A stretch of 64,000 nt of DNA, from assembly GCF_036711975.1 (NCBI RefSeq), contig NC_091970.1:751501-815500 (forward strand). The letters run 5' to 3'. The stretch comes from Onthophagus taurus (taxonomy: Eukaryota > Arthropoda > Insecta > Coleoptera > Scarabaeidae). Positions 49,632 to 62,000 of this stretch are shown here, one piece after another. Every line of letters begins with the position of its first letter. Positions within the stretch are counted from its first letter, which is position 1. The position numbers and the translations under genes are program-made. The notes beneath the pieces were generated by a model. That model had not been told where the DNA came from. It made no database searches and saw only the letters and a list, made by a program, of their open reading frames with translations.

Positions 49632-49883
49632 TTATTTTAATTCTAGAACAATTGTTTGATCCGAAAGAAACTGTTGAATCCATTTAACCTGTTCTGGTAT
49701 GCGAAACTGCTTTTCAAGCTTTTTTACAATGATTAACGGTCGTAACGGAAGTTGAGCTAAACGCACTCGAAACAGTGTCAACTCTATTGTGGTTTGAATC
49801 TCATCCAGAAATAATCCGAATAAATCTAAAATGTATGTGTCATCGGAAACAATAAGTACATTTTCGAAGCCAAGTGCTATTTG
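49632..49883 (-). pseudogene. Unrecognised coding-like fragment
   Basis: An 83-codon open frame without ATG on the minus strand reads, in part, GFENVLIVSDDTYILDLFG, EIQTTIELTLFRVRLAQLP and QVKWIQQFLSDQTIVLELK, then a stop. Composition (GC about 40% in a 25-30% background) and amphipathic character look like real coding sequence. Upstream in frame are stops (TAA just before). There is only a weak acceptor-like TAG. I do not recognise the family. It may be the 3' end of a retroposed or decayed gene in the intron of ANKRD6, antisense to it. Confidence 0.45.
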
Positions 49884-50759
49884 TTATAATCTATATTAAG
49901 AAGACAATTTTCGAATTTAGAACGGAGTTAATAAAAATCGATTTTTTATGAACTTAAAAGTTTATTGAACGGAATGATTTTCAATGGACAGAGAGATCAT
50001 TTTTACTATGCGACCTTCACGTCCGAAAGCGTTCCAGTAAACTAAAAATAGTTCTTGTTGGGGAACTCCGCCGTTCTACGCCGCGTTCATTTTGTTTTAT
50101 AAACAATCGGCGTGCGGGCTAAGTTCTTTTGTCATCGGCACGACTCGAAATTAACTAACGATTTACGAACAGAACCCTTTTAATTCTTATAAATAGATAT
50201 TTCAGGGACGAAATTCGATTAAATCGCGTTTGGTACGATTAAAATTGATTGATCGTCGAAGGGTTTGCTTAAAAAAGCTTTGTTTAAAACGAATGGAATT
50301 AATATAATGATTATAAATAAAGACATCATCAATATGTGTACTAAAAATGAACGTAAAGAAATCGTAAAAACAACTTGGAGCCTTCTCAAGATCATTTTCA
50401 ATCGTTTTTTTGTGTAAACTTTCTATTTAGAAACATACAGGGTGGTTTCAAAGTAAATAAAAGTATCTAAAAGATGTTAAAAATGCTTCACGCTTCGTGT
50501 TTAGACACCTGTTTATGATGAAGTTTTAAGAAGTACCAAAGAAGATCAAAGAAAAGGAAGCGATTCTTTAATTCCAAAACGTCAATGAGAGAGTTTTACT
50601 GCGTATAATCATTGCGGTGACTCAATAGAACCCGAAAACTTAAAGTGATTATTATTGCTGTTAGAAAACGTTTGTGGATAATTCAAGTCGTATTTTGTAT
50701 ACTGATGCAACCGATTCGTCGTTTTGGACAATTCAAAAATAAGTTCTGCATCAAACCAC

Positions 50760-51480
50760 CATCTTGGAAGATGTCTAAACACTGAGATGAAAGTCTCTAT
50801 ATTGTTGCAAAGGTCTACATGTTGAAAATAGACGATTAAATACTAAAGATGGAAGACTAGATACTCTTAATATATAACTAGATAGTGCTTGCAGAAGACT
50901 GGATATTGCTCATAGAAGCCTGGGCACTGCTTATTTTGTTTGCAAAGGACTGAGTGCAGAAAATAGACGATTAGAGAATGGTTGCAGAGTGCTAAATATT
51001 GAAATGAAAGGTTAGATAGTCTTAGCTAGTGATGGAACTGAAAGTGATTTTTCAAAGCGGCTTTTTGTATTAAAAAGAGGATATTTTAATTAATAATTGG
51101 TGAAATTTCCACAAGGATCCTTCAAGAAATTAATTTTATAGCAAATTTTGAAAGTTATCGATGCAGATTGCAAAATTGAAATTTTTTCAAAATTTCAAAT
51201 ATTGTTTTCTCAAAAACTAAAAGTAATTTTTCAAAATGGGTTTGTTCATTGGAAAGAGAACACTTTTCTTATTCAAGAATTTTATTTTATAGGAATTTTT
51301 AAAACTTAATCGGCGAAAATGTAAAACATAAAATATGGAAGCCTATATACTGTTTGCTGAAGACTAAATACTGTTGGAAAAGACTAAATGTAGTTGGCAG
51401 GAGTCTAACTATTAGTAATGGGATTCTATACTCTCCTAAGACTACCTATTGCTTGCAGAATCTTTACATAAAGTCCTCTG
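50760..51480. repeat. Degenerate short-word repeat (AGACTAGATACTG-like)
   Basis: Words such as AGAAGACTGGATA, AGACTAGATACT, GCTTGCAGAA and AAAATAGACGATTA recur irregularly, as in an old, heavily diverged minisatellite. No coding sense. The rest of the intron (49.9-52.1 kb) shows only an AGTTC microsatellite near 51698. Confidence 0.5.
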
Positions 51481-52128
51481 TTCTATGAAAAATCATAAAA
51501 TCGAGAATGAAATACGGCCCTGTATATAAATGAACACATCCTACGCAAAATTGATTTTATTGCTTTATTTAAAATTCGAAGGTCTCTCTGACATAACCAC
51601 AATCAACTTTTAAATAATAGTATCAACCGCTCCCGTAAGGAAGGGCTAATACAATATCGAAAAAAAAAATTACAATGATTCATTTTTGACGAGTTCAGTT
51701 CAGTTCAGTTCAACGTCGCCGCGTCCCAAGAATAGTTTGGTTTTGAAACTTTGTCTCCTCCCATACATAGTTAGCGAAGGTGTTTTAGTACTATTTATAC
51801 GGATATTCCTCAATATACTTTTTTTCTACGCTCCTTGTTGAAGTTGGTTTTTGGGTCAAGGTTATTACCGATGCGGTTGTTGGAAATCGTTTTTAAGTAA
51901 GCTTTCTCGCGAAAGTAAACGGCCCCGATAAAACATTAGACGACTGACAGACGCCGTCTAGATGTTACTGCGAGAAGCTGAAAAAAAATTACTTCTAAGA
52001 AGGTCAATTTCTGTTTAACATCAACTGTGGTGAAACTGTTATAGAAACTCGAAAACTATTAAAAAGTACTTCTATATAATAGAAACTTAATTGAATGATT
52101 TAATTTAATTTTTTTTTGTAGTTGTAAG

Positions 52129-52146
52129 ATGCATGACACCGGATGA
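52129..52146 (+). promoter_or_regulatory. Five-codon uORF overlapping the ANKRD6 start
   Basis: ATG CAT GAC ACC GGA TGA: its stop codon overlaps the main ATG (ATGA, 52143-52146). A second upstream ATG at 52133 opens a third frame that overlaps the coding sequence for 72 codons. So three start codons in three frames lie within 15 nt. Confidence 0.6.
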
Positions 52147-55100
52147 TAGGGGGCGTGTCGGCCGCGGGTGGAGCTGCTCTAAGGGCGGCGGCCGGCGTCG
52201 GCGATGCCCCCGCGTGCTCCCGTCTCCTCGGCCACGCTCGTTGCGTGCGTTTCAGCAGGGACGAACTCGGGAGGTCGGCATTGCATTTATCAGCAAGCGG
52301 GGGTCACGTGGCGGTCGTGCGATTGCTTTTGGCGGCAGCCGCCCCCCGTGAAATCGACAGCCCCGATGGTGCCGGATGTACAGCCCTTCAACGGGCCGCC
52401 GCTGATGGTCACGAGGACGTAGTAAAACTCTTAATATCACGAGGAGCTGATGTCAATAAACAGGATAGTGTGGTAAGCTAAAATAAATACCTTTCATACT
52501 TTTTACTACGAGTAACGCGAATTTATATAGGCAACCAAATATGCGTAGTGTGTTTGTGTGTAGCATAAAAATGTTGAAAAATGTTTGTTTTTGAGATGAC
52601 ACCTCCTCTATTTCATGGTTTCCTCCTCCAACTCAACGACACATTTTGTTCAATCTATATAACCTTTGTCTATTCGCCTTAACCAGTTCAATGGGATTGA
52701 ATTGGCAATGGTATTGAATGGTTTTTGAGGCCCCACTCATTGGCAAGTTCACCAAGAGTCCACATAGCAATATTTTTTCTGTTTATTGACTCCACAAAGA
52801 AGTTGACATGATGAAGATAAAAACCTATTAGAAATAAACCCATAGGATACGGAAAGACTATGCACGAAAATACGATGTTTTAATTTAAATTTGAATAATA
52901 TAGGTACATAATTTTTGTATGACGGCAATAGTTATGGATTTATAAAGGGTAAGCCGTGTATTGTAGCGTTAGTATTCCAAAATTAGCTGACGCGGGCGAC
53001 CAAAATGTGTATTTATCCTTGGAGAAACACGAAGAAACGCTTTATTTTTATAAATCTATTACAAAACGTATAGGCATGGAAACTTTATTCGCAAATTTAT
53101 TGATTTGTACACAAATGTACTTTAGAGAAGAAAGGAAGGCAATAAAACTTGTTGCAATTAGTGGTTCACTCAGATCATTAATGTTTTTATTTTCGTCGAA
53201 AATGATACTTTCTCCATAAATTATAATCTGTTTTTTAGTTAAATCAATTGTCAAAGTGTCGTCAAGTTGGTATTGAAAGTAAAAGCGCATGTCGTGACTT
53301 TTACTTTAATTGTGTGCCACCACTGTCTATCAAATTTGTTAAGATTGATTAAAAAACAATTTTCATATAATTTTTTTGCTGCTAAATCTACCATAAAAAT
53401 GTTAAGAAAGGGTGGAACGGGATGTCAACTGTCTAAACGCGAAAAAAACTCTATAATTAGGTATTGTGAAGAAGTACAGACGGAGACACCAAATACGAAT
53501 TTAAAATATATATGTGATAAAGCTTCACGTATTTTATATTCAACATAATTGTATTAGGTTCACAGCACGACGGTTTTTAAAATTATTCAAACCTACAAAA
53601 AATATCAAACTGTAAAAAAACCAAAAACACTGTAAAATGAACTACAAAACGGATAATAATTTATATTTTATTACAGAAGAGTTAGGAAGACAAATACTTA
53701 ATGATTTACTTAATTTTGCAAGAAATGAATGTGATTTTACTAATGGTAGATCAAAATTACATAAAATTATAAAATCTATGGGATATAGATATAAAAAGAT
53801 TAGCAATAGAAAAGTGTTAATTGAACAACCACATATAGTTTCAAAAAGAATTAAATTTTTAAAGACATATTTGCAATACCTAGAATCCGGAGAGTATACT
53901 TTTGTTTTTCTTGACGAAACTTGGATTTACGAAAATGGCACCCAAAAATGAAAATGAAAGATTCGGTATTCCGCAAAGAGCAGAAGGCGAAGGAAAAAGA
54001 TTTACAATCTTGCACGCAGGCACTTCGTCAGGGTTTTTGCCAAATTGCGATCTCTTGCTCAGTGACAACACGGAGCACAGAGATTATCATAAAAATATGA
54101 CGTCAATTATTTTTATGGAATGGGTGAAAAATCAATTACTTCCAGCATTAAATAATTTGGGTGCGAAGTGTGCGGTAGTAATGGATAATGCTCCATATCA
54201 CTCAAAACAAATCGAGAAAGCTCCAAGTTTCTGCACAAAAAAAAATGAACATAATATACAGTTTGAACCAACTTTAAATAAAAAATCGTTATGGGAAATA
54301 ATCCGTTATTACAAGCCTCAAATTGAAAAATCCTTTGAAATTGACAAATTAATAAGAGACCATGGCCATACTGTTCTTCGCCTTCCTTCATACAATTGCC
54401 AATATAATCCCATTGAACTATGTTGGGCGTTCTTAAAAACTTATTACAATAAACATGTTCAGTCCAGCTCGGGGAAAAAGATCTGTCGTGTCAAGGAGAC
54501 TTGGCAAAAAGCTCTTGGTCATTACACTCCGGAGATGTGGGCAAATAGTGTTCGCCACTGTGGAGAACTAATTAAAAAAGATTGGACAACATTAATGGGA
54601 AATTCATTAATAACTGATATACCTCCTGTCATCATCCAACTAGCGGAAGACTCAGATTCTTCCAGTAATTCTGATTTTTAAACAATATTCAAATTTTAAT
54701 TATAGCACTTAATTATGTTATCTTAATATATTGCTCACGAGTTTTAATTTCAAAACGTAGATATTAGCCAAGTGACGAGAGATTAGTGGCATGGTGTGCA
54801 ATCTTACTACTATAAAAATGTAGACCGAGATTTAGTACCCTCACAATCCACTGGATGACGTTGTAGACTGAATTTGCAGCAATCTGCATTATCTACACAA
54901 ACAAAGCGCTTGAAACCATAGAAAAATTTATGTGTAACGTCAAACTCAGAGGTGAAAGCAAACGTCACATTTTTGTTTTGTCGTTTAGTGTGATAACCCC
55001 GTTGTATAAGCAAATTTTCTTCCTTACGTTCATTTGGCTTAGTGTTTTATATTCTTTAGTTAAGTATTTAAATAAGTTAGGGCCACTTTTACCACCTCTT

Positions 55101-58100
55101 GATAAGTTTATCCGATAGATAAATTGGCGCTCTCAGCCAATGAGAGCAATATACGTTAAAAATTATGAATATTATCTTGGAAAAACTTTAAATTAATATT
55201 TTTTCCTATTTATTTGGAAAATGCGCTTTACCTCCTCAAAATAAAGTAATGGTATAAATCGGTATAGAAATACCTATATTTAAATTTCGCGCTTTAACTT
55301 AATTAGTTCCCTCACAATCCCCTTGGGAGCGCTTGTACCAAAAAATAGTGGGGAGATCACCTTCTATATACATAATACATATAAATTTTTCTATGATTAG
55401 TGGCTTCGTCTTTAAAGTGACAATCAGTGACAACTTCGTTTAGAATATACATAACCTTACTTATTATTTAGTGGAAAATATTATAAAGCGTGGTCATAGA
55501 ACATGGTATCTAGGGTGGTACAGACCGTTTTTTTATAAAAATTTGGCAATGACAATTGATTTAAATAAAAAACAAACTATATTTTCTTGTTTGTTAGGTG
55601 CCAAAGTCGTATCCTATCATTATGCAGGTGTCAGCGCATAGAAAAATTTATATATATTATGTATATAGAAGGTCATCTCCCCACTATTTTTTGGCACAAG
55701 CGCTCCCAAGGGGATTGTGAGGGAACTAATTAGGTTAAAGCGTGAAATTAAAATATGGGTATTTCTATACCGGTTACCATTACTTTATTTTGAAGAGGTC
55801 AAGCGCATTTTCCAAATAAATAGGAAAAAATATTAATTTAAAGTTTTTCCAAGATAATATTCATAATTTTTAACGTATATTGCTCTCATTGGCCGAGAGC
55901 GCCAATTTATCTATCGGATACACTTATCAAGAGGTAGTGAAAGTGGTCCTAACTTATTTAAATACTTAACTAAAGGATATAAAACACTAAGCCAAAAGAA
56001 CGTAAGGAAGAAAATTTGCTTATACAACGGGGTTATCACAACTTATCACACTAAATGACAAAACAAAAATGTGACGTTTGCTTTCACCTCTGAGTTTGAC
56101 GTTACACATAAATTTTTCTATGGTTACAAGCGCTTTGTTTGTGTAGATAATGCAGATTGCTGCAAATTCAGTCTACAACAGTCTACAACGTCATCCAGTG
56201 GATTGTGAGGGTATTAAATCTTGGTCTACATTTTTGTAGTAGTAAGATTGCACACCATGGTGTCAGCGTTTGAGTCGAATTTCTTCTTTAATTGTTTTGG
56301 TTTTAAGTTATACGCAATACATCCAAATACTTTTATTTTCTTGAAGTTAATTTTCTTTTGATAAAACATTTCTGCTGGTAGCTTATTTTCTTTTAACGCT
56401 GTTGTTGGAGATCTGTTTACTAGATAAGCAGCACAATTTTGATAATAAACCTTGATATCTCAAGGAAAATCGCTGCTTTTTGCGAAATCTAAACATGCCT
56501 TTGTCATGATAAGAATATTTTTTAATATAGAATATTTTTATTTTTTTTAGCATGGAAATAGTGCTTTACATGAAGCTTCATGGAAAGGTTACAGCCGAAC
56601 TGTATCAATTTTAGTGAATTCCTCTTGTAATTTATCTCAAATGAACGCGGGCGGATTTACCGCGTTACATCTTTGTTGTCAAAACGGTCATAATCAATCG
56701 TGTAGAGAATTATTATTGGGCGGATGCGATCCGGACATTCAAAACAATTACGGTGACACCTCTTTGCATACGGCCGCTCGTTACGGTCACGCTGGGGTTA
56801 CCCGAATTTTAATTTCCGCCCAGTGTCGAGTTTCCGAACAGAACAAAAACGGCGACACCGCGTTACACATAGCGGCTGCGATGGGCAGACGAAAATTAAC
56901 TCGAATTCTTTTGGAAGCCGGTTGCGATAAATCGGTGCGAAACAAACAACACGAAACCGCCGAAGATATAGCGTTAAGAAAGGATTTACACGAAATCGTC
57001 AACATTTTGGATCAACAGCAATTAGCGTCGGAAAAGATGAAGAAAGATCGGAAAAAAATCAAAAAGCGGTCCAAGAGTAAAGTTCGATTTGATTCGACGA
57101 AAAAAAACGAGGCTTCGTCGAAAGATGACGTCGATTTAGAAAAATCGAAACATTGGTCGCCGTACGGTTGTCATTATTACCCGGATCCGGAAGCGTTTCC
57201 GGCGCCGCGATTAGATTCGCTTCCTTCGGAACCGTTAAAACGGGGGGAGCAGTATTATTTGGATTTGGCGGGAAATATTCGGAAAGGGCCCGTGGGGGTT
57301 GGGTACACGTGTTATTGTGCCCCGCTTTTCCGGCATTTGGAGGCGCGCATGGAGAAGGATAAGCGAGAGCTCCAAAAGGCACAAATGCGTTTGGGGCAAC
57401 GCGTCGCCGGATTGGAACAAAAAATTAGCCGGGGGATGCATGGAAGGAGATCGGAACGAATTCACAGTATGCGAGAGCAGCAACAAACGAGTCTTCCGCG
57501 ATCGAGAAGTCTTGAAATGTTGGATGGAAATTGTAAGATACCGTTACACACTGCAAGGTGAGTTAAATTATTTTATTTTAACCTTTTGTGTCCCGATGGT
57601 ACTTTAGGTAGTTTTAAACACTCATTTTAAACTGTAGTCATCTATTCGGCGCATTTTATTATGGATTTAATATGAGATCTTAACTAATTATTTAAAAAAA
57701 TTTAATTAGAAGTATGGATGAACTAGAAAATCAACAACAACAACAACAAGAACCCAGGAAAACCGTAAAAGAATTAATCGCCCAAATCCAAAAGAAAGAA
57801 GCAGCCTCTTCGAAAACAGCAGAAAATTCAGAAAGTAGCGACGACGAAGAAGATCCACCACTACAACAACACCCAACGCAACCTTCTTATCAATGCGGCA
57901 CATCGCTCAATCAATCTTCCAACCACCACCACCACCCTCAACATCATTCGATTGCAACAAATCCGCCGAGTTATGAGAATGTTCCCTCCATGGACGCACC
58001 ACCTCGCAGTCGTTCCGGCTTATATAGTCCAACAACAATGGCATCACTGGTCGATTCAAAAATGCGTTACATCGAACCTGTGGTGCGTGTTCAAGAATAC

Positions 58101-58385
58101 GACGTGCGTCGTTATAATGAAGTTAGTGCTCGGTTTGCGAAGTTGCGCACCTTAGACAATAACAATACGAAAAGTAATGCGTTGGAGGGTTCTTCGAGGC
58201 TCTTGGATTCGAATAAGATGTTTGAAAGTACGACGAGAATGTTGGATAATCCGCAGGATAATGTCGATCGGGATACAAATAATGATTCCGGGTATAGTAC
58301 AAAAGTGTATGGGAGCTCGAAAGGGAATTCGCCGAGTTTATCCGGATTGGATAATGATTGTTTAGGTGCGTCAAGTTTAGTTTAA
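52143..58385 (+). CDS. ANKRD6: Ankyrin-repeat protein ANKRD6 / Diversin (Diego-like)
   Basis: Ankyrin-repeat adaptor; vertebrate Diversin and fly Diego act in Wnt/planar-cell-polarity signalling with Dishevelled. Coding exons are 52143-52472, 56551-57557 and 57710-58385 (670 aa), phases 0 and 2. An in-frame stop at 52134 supports the start at 52143. About six ankyrin repeats fill residues 45-245: GRSALHLSASGGH, CTALQRAAADGHEDVVKLL, GNSALHEASWKGYS (a nearly exact Diversin block), FTALHLCCQNGHNQS, GDTSLHTAARYGHAG and GDTALHIAAAMGRRKL. A basic KKDRKKIKKRSKSK stretch, a conserved EQYYLDLAGNIRKGP...YTCYCAP block and a coiled coil (KRELQKAQMRLGQRVAGLEQ) follow. The last exon is low complexity, with QQQQQQ and HHHH. 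Coding exon 1 is far more GC-rich than the rest. Confidence 0.88.
52930..53300. other. Unclassified overlapping open frames in ANKRD6 intron
   Basis: Plus 52956-53219 (87 codons) and minus 53290-53048 (80 codons) are both open here. The minus frame reads LDDTLTIDLTKKQIIIYGES and SLKYICVQINKFANKV, which looks moderately protein-like. Neither is recognised. They abut the transposase remnant and may belong to the same mobile element. Confidence 0.3.
53399..54681 (+). pseudogene. Broken Tc1/mariner-superfamily (IS630-like) transposase, DD76E
   Basis: DDE transposase of a cut-and-paste element, inserted in the ANKRD6 intron. The pieces are 53399-53548 (N-terminal DNA-binding start, KLSKREK-like), 53637-53951 (HTH remainder through the first catalytic block FVFLDETWIYENG) and 53902-54681 (rest of the catalytic domain). 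The first Asp is in LDETW, the second in VVMDNAPYH, and the Glu in YNPIELCWAFLK; the second Asp and the Glu are separated by 76 residues instead of the usual 34-41. Frame changes near 53548-53637 and near 53940 (just after ENGTQK) break the protein, so this copy should be inactive. The downstream GKRFTILHAG block is in the other frame. Confidence 0.88.
54790..56259. repeat. 1.47 kb imperfect palindrome (foldback element)
   Basis: The left arm, about 54790-55395, is matched in inverse order by the right arm, about 55637-56259, across a 241 bp unpaired centre. Matching blocks include CATGGTGTGCAATCTTACTA (outer end), CACAATCCACTGGATGACG, GCAGCAATCTGCATTATC, TAAGTATTTAAATAAGTTAG and CTCACAATCCCCTTGGGAG (inner). 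A few substitutions and a small duplication (CAGTCTACAA twice) separate the arms. Harbinger-like MITE ends (GGGCCACTTTTACC at 55081, AAAGTGGTCC at 55947) lie symmetrically within the arms. No protein is encoded. Confidence 0.93.
56262..56505 (-). mobile_element. Ty1/Copia integrase scrap
   Basis: The minus frame reads NCAAYLVNRSPTTALKENK, then PAEMFYQKKINFKKIKVFG and CIAYNLKPKQLKKKFDSNA. The AYLVNRSPT...KVFGC.AY pattern is the C-terminal end of the Copia integrase core. An in-frame TGA precedes it (after SSDFP), and it breaks off exactly at the outer edge of the palindrome, suggesting the palindrome inserted into, or recombined with, a dead Copia copy. Confidence 0.8.
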
Positions 58386-58478
58386 TATATTTTTGTATTA
58401 CCAAGGATGAACAATTTTTTATTAAGTTTACGAATAATTTATTTTATATTTTATATAGGTAATTGTTTTTTAGGTGTG

Positions 58479-58553
58479 TACAGGGTGGTGTTTAAAAAGA
58501 TTATTTAATATAAATTAATCTATTTTAATTTACGATTTAAGAACCACCCTGTA
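58479..58553. mobile_element. 75 bp hairpin/MITE with mariner-like ends
   Basis: TACAGGGTGGT at the left and ACCACCCTGTA at the right form a perfect 11 bp inverted repeat around an AT-rich centre. Such ACAGGGTG ends bounded by TA are common to mariner-derived MITEs. A single TACAGGGTGGTTT occurs at 50439. It lies in the ANKRD6 3' UTR/flank. Confidence 0.6.
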
Positions 58554-59072
58554 CGTATTATTTATATTGACAGAAGTAATAAAAAATTGTATTTGCAACG
58601 GTTAATTTTGTACACTTTAAAAATTAGATAATGTGCCTTATTAATTAAGATGTAATTGTTCACGGACGTTTACTCGTTATATTTGTTGTTTTAGAGAGAT
58701 TATTTTTTTATAGAAAATGCCTAAAAACAAAAAAAGGAAAAGTGTATACGTACTAGTTTATCATTACAAAACAGAAATTTTTAATAATCGAATCACTCCT
58801 AATAAAATTACACACATCTTTATTTAATACATTTTTGGTATCTCTTCCTTTTCCAGAATTTGACTTTTCATCCCTAATCCAATTTTCCTTTAAGAAGAAT
58901 GACACCCGTTTTGTTTCGAGATGGTGAAAGCTGATTTTTTACAGAAAATAACAGAAATCGTAACCAGACGTAAATTATAAAGGTAAGGATTAAACACACT
59001 TCTTTAATTTCTAAGATACCATTTCTTGGAGTCGATTTAAATTTTAAAAATTCTTATAAAATCCAATCTTCA

Positions 59073-62000
59073 CTTTTAGTAAGTTTGAACTTATTAAAAA
59101 GATTTTCTTTATTAAACATGCAATAATTTGGATCAATTTGACATCTCTATCTCCTATCAAAATCGTTTCTGACATCTGTCAAAGTAATATCAAAGAATCT
59201 TCATTTTTGGTAAGTTTGAACTTATTTTAAAGGATTTTTTTAATTAAATATCCAATAATTTGGATCAACTTTAATTAATTTTAATCGTCTTTAACTATCG
59301 TCAATATCGTCCGTGACATCTGTCAAGTTAATCCTTAACGGCATCACTCACAATCAATTTTGATATCTTTTAACATCGTTCTTAATCATTCTCTAAATCG
59401 TTTTGCACAATTTCGACTCATTTTAACATTACCTCTAACTACAACTCAATATCGTGCTGACATCTATTAACGTCATCTCTAACTGCTGCCAAAATCATTT
59501 CTGACATCTGTCAAGGTAATATCGAAAAATCTTCATTTTTGGTAAGTTTGAACTTATTTTAAAAGATTTTTTATTAAATATCCAATAATTTGGATCAATT
59601 TTAATAGTTCTTAACTACTGTGAATATCGTCCGTGACATCTGTCAAGTTAATCCCTAACAGCATCACTCACAATTAATTTTGATATCTTTTAACATGGTT
59701 CTTAATCATTCTCTAAATCGTTTTGGACAATTTCGACTCATTTCTCATTTTAATATTACCTCTAACTACAACTCAATATCGTCCTGACATCTATTAACGT
59801 CATATCTAACTGCTGTCAAAATCATTTCTGACATCTGTCAAAGTAATATCGATAAATCTTGATTTTTGGTAAGTTTGAACTTATTTTAAAAGATTTTTTA
59901 TTAAATATCCAATAATTTGGATCAATTTTAATGGTTCTTAACTACTGTGAATATCGTCCGTGACATCTGTCAAGTTAATCCCTAACAGCATCACTCACAA
60001 TTAATTTTGATATCTTTTAACATGGTTCTTAATCATTCTCTAAATCGTTTTGGACAATTTCGACTCATTTCTCATTTTAATATTACCTCTAACTACAACT
60101 CAATATCGTCCTGACATCTATTAACGTCATATCTAACTGCTGTCAAAATCATTTCTGACATCTGTCAAAGTAATATCGAAAAATCTTGATTTTTGGTAAG
60201 TTTGAACTTATTTTAAAAGATTTTTTATTAAATATCCAATAATTTGGATCAATTTTAATGGTTCTTAACTACTGTGAATATCGTCCGTGACATCTGTCAA
60301 GTTAATCCCTAACAGCATGACTCACAATCAATTTTGATATCTTTTAACATCGTTCTTAATCATTCTCTAAATCGTTTTGGACAATTTCGACTCATTTCTC
60401 ATTTTAACATTACCTCAAACTACAACTTAATATCGTCCTGACATCTATTAACGACATATCTAACTGCTGTCAAAATCATTTCTGACATCTGTCAAAGTAA
60501 TATCAAAGAATCTTCATTTTTGGTAAATTTGAACTTATTTTAAAAGATTTTTTATTAAATATCCAATAATTTGGATCAATTTTAATGGTTCTTAACTACT
60601 GTGAATATCGTCCGTGACATCTGTCAAGTTAATCCTTAACGGCATCACTCACAATCAATTTTGATATCTTTTAACATCGTTCTTAATCATTCTCTAAATC
60701 GTTTTGGACAATTTCAACTCATTTCTCATTTTAACATTACCTCAAACTACAACTTAATATCGTCCTGACATCTATTAACGACATATCTAACTGCTGTCAA
60801 AATCATTTCTGACATCTGTCAAAGTAATATCAAAGAATCTTCATTTTTGGTAAGTTTGAACTTATTTTAAAAGATTTTTTATTAAATATCCAATAATTTG
60901 GATCAATTTTAATGGTTCTTAACTACTGTGAATATCGTCCGTGACATCTGTCAAGTTAATCCCTAACTGCATGACTCACAATCAATTTTGATATCTTTTA
61001 ACATCGTTCTTAATCATTCTCTAAATCGTTTTGGACAATTTCAACTCATTTCTCATTTTAACATTACCTCAAACTACAACTTAATATCGTCCTGACATCT
61101 ATTAACGACATATCTAACTGCTGTCAAAATCATTTCTGACATCTGTCAAAGTAATATCAAAGAATCTTCATTTTTGGTAAGTTTGAACTTATTTTAAAAG
61201 ATTTTTTATTAAATATCCAATAATTTGGATCAATTTTAATGGTTCTTAACTACTGTGAATATCGTCCGTGACATCTGTCAAGTTAATCCCTAACTGCATG
61301 ACTCACAATCAATTTTGATATCTTTTAACATCGTTCTTAATCATTCTCTAAATCGTTTTGGACAATTTCGACTCATTTCTCATTTTAATATTACCTCTAA
61401 CTACAACTCAATATCGTCCTGACATCTATTAACGTCATATCTAACTGCTGTCAAAATCATTTCTGACATCTGTCAAAGTAATATCGAAAAATCTTGATTT
61501 TTGGTAAGTTTGAACTTATTTTAAAAGATTTTTTATTAAATATCCAATAATTTGGATCAATTTTAATGGTTCTTAACTACTGTGAATATCGTCCGTGACA
61601 TCTGTCAAGTTAATCCCTAACAGCATGACTCACAATCAATTTTGATATCTTTTAACATCGTTCTTAATCATTCTCTAAATCGTTTTGGACAATTTCGACT
61701 CATTTCTCATTTTAACATTACCTCTAACTACAACTCAATATCGTCCTGACATCTATTAACGTCATATCTAACTGCTGTCAAAATCATTTCTGACATCTGT
61801 CAAAGTAATATCAAAGAATCTTGATTTTTGGTAAGTTTGAACTTATTTTAAAAGATTTTTTATTAAATATCCAATAATTTGGATCAATTTTAATGGTTCT
61901 TAACTACTGTGAATATCGTCCGTGACATCTGTCAAGTTAATCCCTAACAGCATGACTCACAATCAATTTTGATATCTTTTAACATCGTTCTTAATCATTC

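Noticed and set aside
57059-57486. Minus frames opposite ANKRD6 exon 2
   Set aside because: Shadows of the ANKRD6 coding frame, without splice or start context.
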